Shown here: positions 37,631 to 49,700 of the stretch, in pieces
Numbering within the stretch: position 1 is the stretch's first letter
Layout of the letters: every line of letters begins with the position of its first letter
Assembly (NCBI GenBank): GCA_018907035.1
Contig: JACCIC010000018.1
Location: 1,342,501-1,406,500, forward strand
Direction: 5' to 3'
DNA: 64,000 bases
Origin: Sycobia sp. Sy_11
Taxonomy: Eukaryota > Arthropoda > Insecta > Hymenoptera > Epichrysomallidae
Notes under the pieces: generated by a model
What the model saw: the letters and a program-made list of their open reading frames with translations, nothing else
Databases searched by the model: none
What the model was told of the DNA's origin: nothing
Position numbers and translations under genes: made by a program

Positions 37631-37984
37631 GATCTTAAAAATAGTAGTCATTATCATACATAATACTATACGTACAATGTCTAATTCACGTAATCCATTC
37701 TGCTCATCCGATAAGTCGCCTCCAGTATCATTAAATGTTTAAATTAGTTTGTATCGTAGGAAAAGTTCAAGAAGCTTTCCCACCGTCTTACGTAAGCATA
37801 TGAGACACCTGTAACAAAAGGGCATCTTCGGATTCTCCTTAATTTTTGAGGTAATATCCAATTCTACGATCATTCACAACTTACTGAACACTCCCCTCAT
37901 TAAACATTTTTTGTAAAGTTACAGAAGAATGTCCGAACGTTGCAAAGCGACCAAACTGAGTTCCTATTAAGCTTCAGCGTAATA

Positions 37985-38015
37985 ATGCTCTGATGATGAG
38001 CTCCTCGTGTATGAA
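37985..38015 (+). other. Possible decayed Penelope hammerhead-like motif
   Basis: GCTCTGATGATGAGCTCCTC followed by GTGTATGAAGAAATA resembles the CTGATGA...GAAA core and flank seen in Penelope-like termini. The second half is degenerate and no coding part is adjacent. Weak. Confidence 0.2.
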
Positions 38016-39099
38016 GAAATATAGATTGGTCTGTGCGTGCATGTCGCATCTGTTCTCTGCGGAGGGACTTTGCATGCGCGTCTGTTGCATATGTTCTTTG
38101 CGGCTAGGGAAACCCCGTTGACAATCTTTTTCATAATTTTGGTATCTTTTATTATCGTAAACTTCTTAGCTCCAAAAGCGCAAATAACAAGCTCGTAACC
38201 ATTATCATAGGAATCAAAGCGTACCTCCTCGGGAAATCTTTTTTAACTACGATTTCTTACTGTCATTTATCGCAAAGCTTAGGTACTGTTTGACAAATTT
38301 ATTATCAGCGGAGTAAGAGCACGCCTCATTTCGGCTTATAGATCGTTATGATTGCCGCCTTAGCCTTAAACACAGCGATTTGGATTGTTCACCAATAGGT
38401 CTGGCGCCTGTTACATTTATCGTGTAATCAAAGTATGGTATCTATGCACAAATATTAAAAAAGTCCAATTACTGTTACCGTCAATGCTTCGACAATGTTA
38501 TATTTCATTAGTTTTTCAGAAATTTCATATCAAAGAGATTTTCTCTATTATAACTATCTGTTCATTCCGTTCATGTCTTTGCTATAACCGCTTCACATTT
38601 CATCTCATAGTTTGCCTCCGCCAAGATATGGTTGGTTTTGTCTCGTTTATTAGTTGAAAGACAATGTACTGACAATCACTGGTTTTATTGGGAATTGAAA
38701 TGGGGATGTGGCTTTGTAGTACACTAAAATGTCTTCGTGAGTCAATAGTTTGTATAGTGTTTACTTCTGTCAAAGAATTAATTTAAAATTAAAAAATTAT
38801 ATGCGATTGCGCTGATAATAATGCCAGCCAGCGTAAATTTATATAATGGAGAAGGATCTTCAAAGCCTATTTTTAAGATTAAATACGAGAAAAGTGCAGT
38901 ATCAAAAGGTACCGGTACGGTCAATTTTACAGCTGATTATTGCAATCAAGTGTTTAAATATATAGAGTAATCTTAAAACGTTGTTTTATTTCGGTAAATA
39001 ATGAAAACTAATACTACAATTCTTGAATATTTTGCCATCTAACGAATTATTGCACAATAATCTTCCCTAAAATCTCGATCATACAGTTTCTAAAGGAAA

Positions 39100-40000
39100 A
39101 TAAGCTATAAAAAATTGTATTGATCTTTTTTTACGATTTCATCTATGTGCCATCTTCATAATAGAGCAGAGTCTAAGATCACACGAAACTAACTGCAGTG
39201 TCCCAAAAAGTTTTAACTTCGACTATAATTTTGTGAGGTTCAATCATTATGGTTTTGATCTTTTTAGCATACATATTAATAAGGCAGAAGTCGCGCAATC
39301 AGCTACTGCTCAAACAGCCGGCGAATGTTAAGTTCGCCTGCTCCTAACCAATTGTACGAGCCTGAATATAAATTTGCAGTTCGTCAGCATACAAAATATG
39401 CTTATTATTGGACGGGTCAAGTATCTGGTATAGTAAGTCATTAACTCATTAATATATAAACAGGACGAGCGATGATCTGACAACAGATCCTTGCGGAACG
39501 CCCGGATTAGTCTCGAGCCAAAACTTTTTTTAAAATTAATAACAGGCTGTAATAATTTATATGTGCTTTATTTACAAACACATTGTAGACCTCCGTCGCT
39601 GATTAGCACCGGTATTTGAAAGCATAAATAAAGCGACGTTAAATAACAAAAAAAAAAAAAAAATAATAACAGGCTGCATCCTTCCATAAACGTAAGATAA
39701 CTCCCGTTTTACGGTTGCGCTAGAGAAATTCAAAAGGCCTCAAATCACTCAAACAAATGGGATGGGTGTATAGTACCAAAAGCGTTACTGAAGTTAAACA
39801 GGAGAAACATATAGCAACCTGCTTTCTATTGAAGCTATGCCTAATATCATCCTTTAATCTCAGCAATGCAGTTTAGGTGAAATGAAAACGTCTAAAGCTC
39901 TTTTGCATGGGATCAAAAGCCTGGATACTATGTAGGAAGTTCTAAAACTGGTTGTGAAAGATCTCTAAAAATTTAGCGAAAAAGCACAAAATTGTAGGTG
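39100..40000 (-). pseudogene. Jockey/CR1-like non-LTR reverse transcriptase remnant
   Basis: Minus-strand translation in shifting frames gives, in order, FNFSNAFGTIHPSHLFE (about 39755-39805, RT block LDFSKAFDTIxH), NPGVPQGSVV (about 39484-39510), VNDLLYQILDPSNNKHILY then ADELQIYIQAR (about 39360-39450, YADD changed to YADE), and a VILDSALxxRWHIDEIVKK-like stretch near 39120-39180. Stops and frameshifts show it is dead. A younger short insertion splits it at 39550-39663. Confidence 0.75.
39537..39676 (+). mobile_element. Short polyA retro-insertion with 13-bp target duplication
   Basis: The inserted unit is 39550-39663. It ends in a run of about 16 A and contains ACCTCCGTCGCTGATTAGCA and ATAAATAAAGCGACGTTAAA. 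The 13-bp direct repeat TAATAACAGGCTG flanks it exactly (39537-39549 and 39664-39676). It is a 5'-truncated LINE tail or SINE mobilised by target-primed reverse transcription, inserted into the older RT remnant. Confidence 0.85.
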
Positions 40001-40679
40001 GGCTGTTAGATATATATATTTCTAAATTTTACCTCAAAGCATCGGAATAAAAAATGAATAAATGTTACATTACGTAATATTCGAATATTATCAATAACTT
40101 GCACATTCTTATTCATATTCATATGTGTAACATCCTACCTTCAATTTTGTACTTTTTGGCTAAATTTTTACTACATTATTTGGTTAAGAAAGCATAAGCT
40201 TTGAACTAACAAATTAAATACATAAGTTCAAAAGATCCGGAATGATTGAATAATCTGTAAAAACATGTACATATATTTATCCTGTTCTGCCTTTTTAAGG
40301 GTGGATGAAGTCTTATAGAATAAACATCAAAATTACCTATAAAATTTATAAAAATACTTGATTCTTTTTCATTTCAGTAGGTATGAATGGAATTTTAAAA
40401 AAAATCTTGATTTATTAAACAGGCTTATAATTTGATAAAAAAGAATTCACATATTTTCAGGCTGATCGGTTTAGGCTGTTTTTATAAGCATATAAATTAA
40501 TATCAATAACAAAAATCGAATCTATTTATTAAATTTGTAGTTATCGGCATAAATGTTAAAATATGTAAAAATGTGTATGTTATTTTCTCGTCTCGTTAAG
40601 ATGGGTTAAGGTGAAATTAGCTCTTTAATTTTTTTCAGCAGTAATTATTGCGAACAAAAATCAGATTCATGCGCGCGCG

Positions 40680-40706
40680 CGCGTGTGTGGGTGTATGTGT
40701 GTGTTG
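40680..40706. repeat. (GC)n-(GT)n microsatellite
   Basis: A GCGCGCGCGC run passes into GTGTGTGG-type repeats. Confidence 0.75.
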
Positions 40707-42219
40707 TACAATTTTTGAATTTAGGATACGATCTGCGGCGAGGCCCAGCGCTATGAGATTATTTCAGCCCCTTCTTCAATTTCTTCTTTTATAGGCAGAA
40801 AAAATGCTGACTCGATAAAAAAAAAGTACGATGAACGTTTAATGTTCTTTAAACTGTGGGGTCAGAACACATAACATACATATAAGAACTTTATAAGTAA
40901 CTTTTCTTATCACTAATATAAAATCTTATTATACATAAAATTACTTTAAATATTGTATTTTATATTTATATTATATCTTCACCTTGAATATTACCAATTT
41001 ACACATAATCAACAAGCTGTTTTGTTTTCTTTTTTCTATATTAGCATATTCATTATTAACAAACAATGTAAGTAAGGCTTCTTTTTCTATACTTCCGAAT
41101 ACATTTTTCAAATTCTTTATATATTCGACGAAACTAGCATATTAATAACTTATATTAAATTTTATAAATATAAACAATGGTCTACATATGTAAATTAAAA
41201 TGCCAGTGGATTTTCTGTTTTTAAAAAATTCTAATCTTGGCTATTGATCGTAAATATTGCTTGCATTGCCATTATGTCTGAGTTCCGTAATTTTCTACAT
41301 TGATACGATACTTTTGTAAAAAGATTAATATTTCATTACTTAACGATTCACCTTTCTCGTTTTTCTTGGATAAAAAATTGAAAAACATTCATGATTATTG
41401 AAGAACCTGATTATTTAAATAAGAATCTAGAATAGTCTCCCACTATTTCGCTTTATAGATTTTAGTTTTGATGTACACTCAACAACTTCTTTTGACATCG
41501 AGGAAATTAATTCTTCAGGTATACAGCCATCGATAAATAAGATACATTTCTCCGACTTCCAGCGGTACATAGATTTATATAATCTTTTAAAAAAGGTTCC
41601 TAATTAACAATCAGTTCTAGCAAGCCAAGAAATTCTCTGCCATTATTTGGTTAACTGATTATTTCGTTACTGTCATGACCATGAAATCTAAACCCACGTT
41701 CAGCGAAAAATCGAATTGCTGATATTAAACTCGTTAAAACTCTGATTCAATATATGCTACTTAAGTTTTTAATAAATTTATCAAGCTACGATTAACATTT
41801 TCAAAAGCGGATTTGCAGTATAGGTTAATTATTAAGCTCTATATAGAGTGTCACTCTCGATATTAGGGACGGTGTTCTACATAGAAAGCGGAATGGATGA
41901 GGGTTTCAAAAATATTTACGAAGTCAGTAGCAATATATTTTTTTTCAAAAAATATATTGTTTTTTTTAAAAAATATATTGAATTTAAATTAATTAAGCTA
42001 CTAGTGATCTCTACCGTTTAATACTCTAATACTCCGCAAATGCTAACCTGCATAATTGTAGAACATTTACTCATTTGAGCGTTAGGAACACACTTCCATG
42101 ACTCATTTTATCTTCTCTCATAAGTAAAATACTTGAGTTTAATCTTTAAATAATTTCAAATCTATTATGTATTTGTACGTAGTATGTCTAAGCCTAAGAT
42201 TAGGTCCCTTGTAATCTTA

Positions 42220-42252
42220 CTGATGAGCCCAACAAGTAACTTAGGACGAAAC
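42220..42252 (+). mobile_element. Penelope-like terminal motif with hammerhead-like core (1)
   Basis: CTGATGAGCCC, a loop, then TTAGGACGAAACGTACAC. CTGATGA and GAAAC are spaced as in a hammerhead, and the CCC/GGA arms pair imperfectly. No RT frame is adjacent. Confidence 0.4.
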
Positions 42253-42534
42253 GTACACTACATTTTCATTCGTATTTTATAATTTACAACTAGGTTTTTT
42301 GAATTGTATAAAAAATTTTTATTCTTCATATTGAAAAATACAGTAGACGGTAGAGACCACTGGCATCGTAATTGATGTATGTTTAACAGTACTAACCGTC
42401 ACTAGTATAATATATTATTAAAAAATTTTTCGTACAACTATTTATACTTTAACTTTTAACTAATTTGTAGGTATTAGATAATTTGTAGGATATTTTTATT
42501 TGTAAGATTATTCATTGTTAATTGCTAGTTTTAC

Positions 42535-42578
42535 CTTGAGAAGGGATTAAAATATAATAAAATGATCCGAAACATTGG
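42535..42578 (+). mobile_element. Penelope-like terminal motif with hammerhead-like core (2)
   Basis: CTTGAGAAGGGATTA, a loop, then TGATCCGAAACATTGG. GGATTA and TGATCC pair over six bases (one G-T), and GAAACATTGG is the same junction seen in the 21.7-kb repeat. The CTGATGA box is mutated to CTTGAGA. Confidence 0.45.
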
Positions 42579-44635
42579 AATGAAACTATAATTAAATTTG
42601 TTTTTTTTTAGTATATATAAAACAAATTACCTAGACAGCAGGGTCATTGAACGCTATAAATTAATATTTCGAAGTACATGTTAAAGTTTTCAATAAATAA
42701 TTCAAATATTAATTTAAAAAATACTATAGTGAGTGATGTGAGTTATAACAGGTATCAAATATCTCATTTAATTTATATTATATTATGCATTAATTATTTC
42801 TACAAATTTATATCCTGAATCGTAAAGTTTTTTCATTCTTATTGAATTGTAGCGGGCTGTAAAAATTACTAGAAACGCGCCATTAAATACATAATTATGT
42901 TATTATGTTTAGATATCTTTTTATACTTTTTAAAAAGAAAAAAAAGTATTTCTTCGCGTATGTATGCTCTATGCGAGGAAAAGAATATGTCTGAGAAAAT
43001 TTAAATTATTTATTAGAATATACGTATTCACTCAAAATTTTAATTCTAAATTCCTTTGGACCTGGAAGGGACTGGAAAAAATGACTGACCATATCTTCTA
43101 TTTAAGCATGCAGAAAAGATTCTGTGAGTTACAGCTAAATCCAGGATCCAAACGTATTATTCTTTTCGCACTATTCGAAATGAACGAGTATTCGAATAGT
43201 TAAGCTTTCAAACTTTTGAATAATTCAAATAGCCCGATTATTTAAACAATTTCAGTAGACAATTGTCTGAAATTATTCCAGTAAAATACGTATTCTATAT
43301 TTTCAAATTCTTAAATTACTTTCCAATACTTTCGACTTTTTTTAGATTCTCCTTCATGGTGATAGATATAAATTATTGAATAAACTGTTTAGCGAGACAT
43401 TTAATACCTAGAGAAGTTTGTTAAAATTGTAACTTTAGTTGCAAAATTTAGCGCTCTTGTTTTTTAGAATACCTCGGACAAAAATAGCAAGAGTAACTTT
43501 CTATTTATAATTGCATATTGCTTGAAGATTTAATTATTTACAAAACTCAAGAGTTAACATTTTCAGTGCAAAGTATATGGCAGGTTTTAATTGTTGTTGT
43601 TTTTAAAGGGTTAAAAATAATGCAATATTTATGCAATACTTTTGCTGCCGTACACGCAACTCTATTTGATTTTCGAGCGTAGTAAAATGTGAATTTATAT
43701 GAATGAAGTTTCGGACGTATTCATCAAAGGCTGATATATTTATATACGAATAGAGAATTTTCTTGTTTTCCATACAAAATAGATTTTTTATCTGTACAAT
43801 GAATATTATTCGAATTTTTGGAAGAAAGCTTTTAAAGAGATTATTTCTATATAGTATCGAGATTTGTACTCGAATTTGTGCGGGGCTTCTAGTATATATG
43901 AAATTAACAAAACAATAAAAATTTTTAAAATATTTCATTTTGTGTAGCTAACGATTATGAATAATCATACCGAAAATCCATGATTAAAATATCGTTCAGA
44001 AATATGAACTCCACATTAAAATTACCAAACGATCATCATTAACGATACCGTCAATCAAACGATTCGAGGATAGACTTTCGAAAAAGCACTGATTCCCGAT
44101 TTTGCTGCCGGTGTCGATCTCTGCTTTAGCTGGAGCCGATGTCCTAATGGCTTTTTGCAAAACATGAAGTTTCAGGTCAAAAATCAAAAAAAAGATATAT
44201 GGTTGTTTGGAATTTATCTCAGAAAATATATACAAAAATATTCAAATAAAAATCGTAGATATCATCAAAATACAATATCCTTTGTTCTAAATATTTTTTC
44301 ACTATACAAGGTGATATTTCTGCTATATAATTTCATCTTGGAATCTCCACAACGTCGGCGGTTTGTGGTAGCACATCCAAAAGACACCCGCAGTTGATTT
44401 GGATCAAAATTGATACACTTCTTTTTTTGTGTTGCCGATTATGTAATTCATATTGACTTGTACTAGAAATGGAATTTTTATGTTGAAAACCACAAAAATG
44501 ATGGTTTTTCTAACTCATTTAAAAAAATAGAAAAAAATTTTCATTTAAAAAAAATATTTCAAACAAATATTATAGATTTCATCAAAATCATATTTGTTGC
44601 TTTATATGCATTTTTTTTATACAATCGGTTTTTCC

Positions 44636-44779
44636 AGATTAAATTGCGCATATAAGTATGGAATAATCGATGTTACATATGTCAAGAGTGCAGAGCAAAC
44701 CATGGATATACTAACAAAAGCATTAGCTAAACCTCAATTTTTGTATTTGCGAGACAGATTAGGCTTAAAGGATATGTGA
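44636..44779 (+). pseudogene. Ty1/copia polyprotein C-terminal fragment
   Basis: It reads YKYGIIDVTYVKSAEQTMDI then LTKALAKPQFLYLRDRLGL and a stop. This is the standard end of copia RNase H (xYVxSxxQxADxLTKALxxxxFxxLRxxLG). A purine-rich TTAGGGAGGG before TTGTACA near 44878-44894 may be the polypurine tract at the 3' LTR edge. The upstream sequence is unrelated, so only the tail survives. Confidence 0.75.
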
Positions 44780-45122
44780 GTATGATAATGTATGAGATTT
44801 AAACATTTATTAAAAAAAAATATAAGATGTCAATATATAAAGCATGATTATTGCGATTGTGTACGGATGTAGAGTTTTAGGGAGGGTTGTACATATATAT
44901 AAATATTTTGATAAAATCTACAATTTGTGATATACTTTTTAAAATGTTTCTTATTTTCCAAGATCAATTTGAAAAACAATTATTCCTAAGAGTTTTTTAC
45001 GGATTTCGTCATTTTAATTTATATATGAAAAGTCCACTATGATTTTTGCATTCAGCAGCCATCCTTTTCGGAAGTTTATCTATATATATAGAAAATTAAA
45101 TTCTAAAGAGCAAACGGATTAT

Positions 45123-45167
45123 TATATTTATTTACGTATTTGCAGATCCCATACGTAAATAAATATA
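45123..45167. repeat. 16-bp perfect inverted repeat
   Basis: TATATTTATTTACGTA (45123-45138) and its exact reverse complement (45152-45167) are separated by 13 bp. Possible hairpin near the end of the copia fragment. Confidence 0.85.
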
Positions 45168-45401
45168 GTATAAAATATATATACAAATAATAAAGTTTTA
45201 TATATACATCTTATATATAAACACAATTATATATAACTTTATTTGATTCATTTTTTTTTCAAAATATTATAGGTTTGTTGTTATTGAAGGCTTTATTAAA
45301 TCCCTATCTTAAATTTAAGTGTTGGTTTTTTCGCTTATCAATTTTAGCAGGTGAGAATTTCTATACTTAAAAAGTTAAATTGAAATAGAATTTACGTATA
45401 A

Positions 45402-45408
<7 letters not shown>

Positions 45409-45462
<54 letters not shown>

Positions 45463-45550
45463 TATTGCATAAAATTTACTGGTTAATATTGTGCGTTGTA
45501 ATTGGTTGTAATTTACTGGTATTTAGAGAATCTTCTTCGCATGACTGAGA

Positions 45551-45622
<72 letters not shown>
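45409..45622. repeat. Two long (TA)n tracts
   Basis: TA runs occupy about 45409-45455 and 45554-45622. They lie about 1.1 kb upstream of the SBF start codon. Confidence 0.9.
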
Positions 45623-45626
<4 letters not shown>

Positions 45627-45811
45627 ACGTTTGCGCATTGAGGATGAAACTGCGGGCATCTGAGGGTGGATGACGAGAGCACTGAGAAGGATGGAGTCGA
45701 ATCTGCAATGATGATCGTCTACGCTCTCAACAACGCGCGCAGCAAGTTGTTCGCGGCGTGGTTGCGTTTTGCGATCATCGTCATATCGCGCGGCTGGATC
45801 ATGGTGGATTC

Positions 45812-45868
45812 TCTTCTCTCTCTCTCTCTCTTTATCACTCTTTCTCTCGTTCTCTCTCTCTCTCTCTC

Positions 45869-45915
<47 letters not shown>

Positions 45916-46011
45916 CTTCCTCTCCCCGCTCTATCTCTCTCACTCTCACTCCCTCTCTCTCTCTTTCTCTCGTGCGCGCTCTCTATCTCTCTATCTCTCT
46001 CCCTCTCTCTT
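45812..46011. repeat. 200-bp (CT)n-rich tract upstream of SBF
   Basis: A CT/TC-rich, almost pure pyrimidine block with short interruptions. The long frames across it (Ser-Leu repeats one way, Arg-Glu the other) are repeat artefacts. It sits about 750 bp 5' of the SBF ATG and offers GAGA-type sites on the minus strand. Confidence 0.85.
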
Positions 46012-46758
46012 ATTGCCATTGGCCCCTCTTGTAACGTAACCCGTTCAGCTTCAGCTTCAACTTGAGATGTTGTCAGTGCAAGTTTTAATGATACCAGAAC
46101 CAGAGTCAAGAAAAAGAGATTAATACTTATAATAACGTGTACTCTGATGTCCAATGTAGTCCCAATTTTCACCCAATGCGTATGGGGCGCTTTGGTTTGT
46201 AAAGGTTATGGGTTAAAAGCGGGGTGTGGCTAACTGGCTATTATATTATGTGCGCGGTGGTGCGATTTGTAAATAAAGTCAAGACAACTTGGTTTGCTGG
46301 ATAAACTCTTGTACCAACACAAAGAGATTCTTGATCCAAATCATTTGTTCGTGCAGATACATCTGCTAAGCTCTCTATAGTGACGTTTCATTGAGACTCA
46401 CAATTGCTGACACGAGTTCTTAAATAAAGAACTTTTATTATGGCGTGTTAATCACTGTCTTATATATTACAAAGTGCATTTAAGAATTGTTTATTAAGCT
46501 ATATAACAGACAAAGTTTGGATTTTTAAGATAAATAATGATAAAAATAAATAATTCTGATATTTTGCAAACTTTTCATGGATACTTAACCAGTGGAGTTC
46601 ATTGACAACTGTTGATCCTTGACACTGATCAATAGGAGAAAGAGAGAGAAAATACAAGACTTGCCCCTTGTGTCGCAGGTTCATGGTATCACAAGACCTT
46701 TACCCTATGTGGGATGTTGAGCACAAACACTGCCACTCAGCCCCACGAGTACACCGAG

Positions 46759-49700
46759 ATGTCTCGGTTGGCAGATTACTTTGTAATCGTGGGGTACCAT
46801 CATGAAAAAGAGAGTAAGTATATCTTAATCTCATATATCTTTTAGATATCTTAATCACTTTAAAAATAATTATTTCAACGTTGAATATTTAGTTTGTACT
46901 TTATATCATAGTTAATAACCTTTACAACTTAATTATTTAGGAATAGGTACTAGTAGTGGGACCATTTTACAAAGGTTTCCAGAAAAAGATTGGCCAGATA
47001 CTCCATTTATACAGGGGATAGAATGGGTGTGTTTAATAACATTTTAAATTAGAAATAAAGAATATAATTATTATATATTTATTGTATAAATTTTCTAGTT
47101 CTGTCAACCACAAGGATGGGCTCTGTCTACAGAAAGACAAGAGCCTCGATTTTTTGTATCTATATTAACAGATATAGATGCAAATCGTCATTATTGTGCA
47201 TGCATGTGTTTTAATGAAACTGTCTCTATTACTCCAAGCAAACCAGTAGATGAAGAAGAAGATACTGTAAATGGAGATAGTCGCAGTTTAGTTGCTAAAA
47301 CATTACCAGCTATTGCTCATCATAGCATTATGTATGCTCCAAAATGTTTGGTTTTAGTTTCTAGACTTGATTACATTGAAACATTTCGTGTAAGTTTTTT
47401 CTATATTTGAGTTATTTAGTAAAATTTATTTGTTTGATTTTACAATCATAAATTTTCAGTTCACTTACTATATCTAATATAATTAAAATAATTTTGATGT
47501 TATAGAACTGTCTTGGCATTATTTATACCGTTTATATAGAAAATCTTGGAATACCTTTGGAAACACTTGTTGGCAATATTTTAGGTTGCATACAAGTTCC
47601 ACCTGCTGGTGGGCCTCAAGTTCGTTTCAGTATTGGTGCAGGTGATCGACAAGCACTGCAGCCACCAATCAGTCATTCTCTACCAATAACTCATACTAGT
47701 GTTAATTTGTTATTTCAGCAATTGGGTAATAATTATTTATTTTTTTAATTTAAAGTTTATCCGACATTAAGTGGCCAATAACTTAAACATGAAAATTATT
47801 AATAATTTATTTATTAAATTATTGATAGGTATCCGTAATGTATTGGTATTATTCTGTGCTGTTATGACAGAACATAAAATTTTATTTCATTCAGCAAGTT
47901 ATTCAAGATTAACCGAAGGATGTAGGGCACTCACTGCACTTATGTATCCATTTCGTTATACTCATGTATACATTCCACTATTACCAGCTGCTTTAGTTGA
48001 AGTACTGAGTACGCCAACTCCTTTTATTATGGGTGTGCACAGTTCTTTGAAATACGAAGTGGCTGAATTAGTGAGTTGGAATCACAAATTTAAGAAATAT
48101 TTTAATTTAAGAAACAGAATTAAATTAAATTTAATAATATATAATTTTTTATAGCTGGATGTCATTGTGGCAGATTTAGATGGTGGTTCAATTGCAGTAC
48201 CTGATGGAGTTTCACTCTCTCTTTTACCAGAGCCCCTTTTATCTCAAACTCAAGAAGCTTTGTCTTTAGTTTTGCAGCCTGAGTTGGCTTGTGCTGATTA
48301 TGCGTTTCCACCACTTGCCACAAGAGCTCCTCATCCTCCTATGTTGGATAAAGAAATTCGAGCAGTTTTTATGAGAGCTTTTGCGCAATTATTACAGGGA
48401 TATCGAAGCTGCTTGACACTAATACGTATTCATCCTAAGCCAGTAATAACATTTCATAAAGTATGCATTGTTAACTCTAATTAGATTAGCCAATGTTTTA
48501 TTAAAATAAATAGAAATAAGTATTTTTTTTAAGAATCGTTAAATTTAACATTATTTATTTTTTTAATGCTAATTCTAGGCAGCTTTTCTTGGCGAGCGTA
48601 ACTTGACAGATTGCGATTTTACAACGCGTGTGCTAGATTGTATGTTTTTCACCTCTTTTATTGCCGAGAGGGGCCCTTCGTGGCGAGTATGTGATGTATG
48701 GGACGAGTTGTATAGTAATTTAAGTGATCAATTAAAACAGGAATCTCAGGATCACAGTAAGTTATCTTTATATGATAAAATTCAATTTTTATTACATTTT
48801 AAAACCACATTTTCAAAATTTAAATGAATTTGTAGGGCTAATATTTTCACATGTACAAGAATTAGCACAACAGTTGTTTACAAACGAAAATCCAAATCCT
48901 CAGCCATATGTTCAAAAAATTTTAAAACCTCCTGAAGGAGCTTTTGCAAGAATTCACCAACCCCTTCTTCCACCTATAAACTCCGAAACGGTTCAAGCTA
49001 TAATTGATGAAGGTCTTGCAAAAAGCAATCTGAAAGTCAGGTCAGAAAAAATTTATTTTATTGAATCTTAAAATGGATCATTCGGTATTGGTCAAACGTT
49101 CGGACAGTAAAACTTTAATTTAGACGTAATTTAGTAATTACATATTTTTATAGTTATTATCAGTTATAATGAATTAAATAGCTCGTGTATGAAGCATACA
49201 CATATTATAAGATCGATTTCAATCAAAAAAGTCAATAGACACTGATTGTAAAGTGTCTTCGAAAAAATTTAGTTGGCGGAAATCGAACTCAGGATAAATT
49301 TGACTGATGAATATCGAGATGTGTAAAATGCATAATAAAATATGTATAAAATAATTTTTTACTTTATTATAACTTTCAATACTAATTTAAGAATTTAATA
49401 GACCGTTGATGTATTAAACATTGCATTTTCAATAAGTTATCTTCTCGCTTTTATCGTGAGAGTACGTTTTTATTGGTACTAAAAAAGCATATATTTTTGG
49501 TTGTATATATCTGGTTGTACCTTTGCTTAAGATAAGTGTAAAATTCACAATGTTTGAAAATACTTTTTTCGTTATATTTTTATTGCTAATCCTATCTGAA
49601 TTTTCGAATATGAATTCGTGATGGCCTCAGAAATAATATATTTCAATTTCGTAACATTTTCTAAACACCTGATTCTTGAATGTTTTGTTTAATATTTTTC

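Larger units (their letters stand above)
40001..44635. other. Gene-free AT-rich region
   Basis: Apart from the two Penelope-like motifs and short simple repeats, I recognise nothing here. Open frames of up to about 110 codons (such as 42964-43203 plus and 43603-43938 minus) show no domain and are probably chance. Confidence 0.55.

Noticed and set aside
45513..46172. 219-codon minus-strand frame rich in Arg-Glu, and Ser-Leu frames on the plus strand
   Set aside because: They are translations of the CT/GA and TA microsatellites with no domain or splice support.
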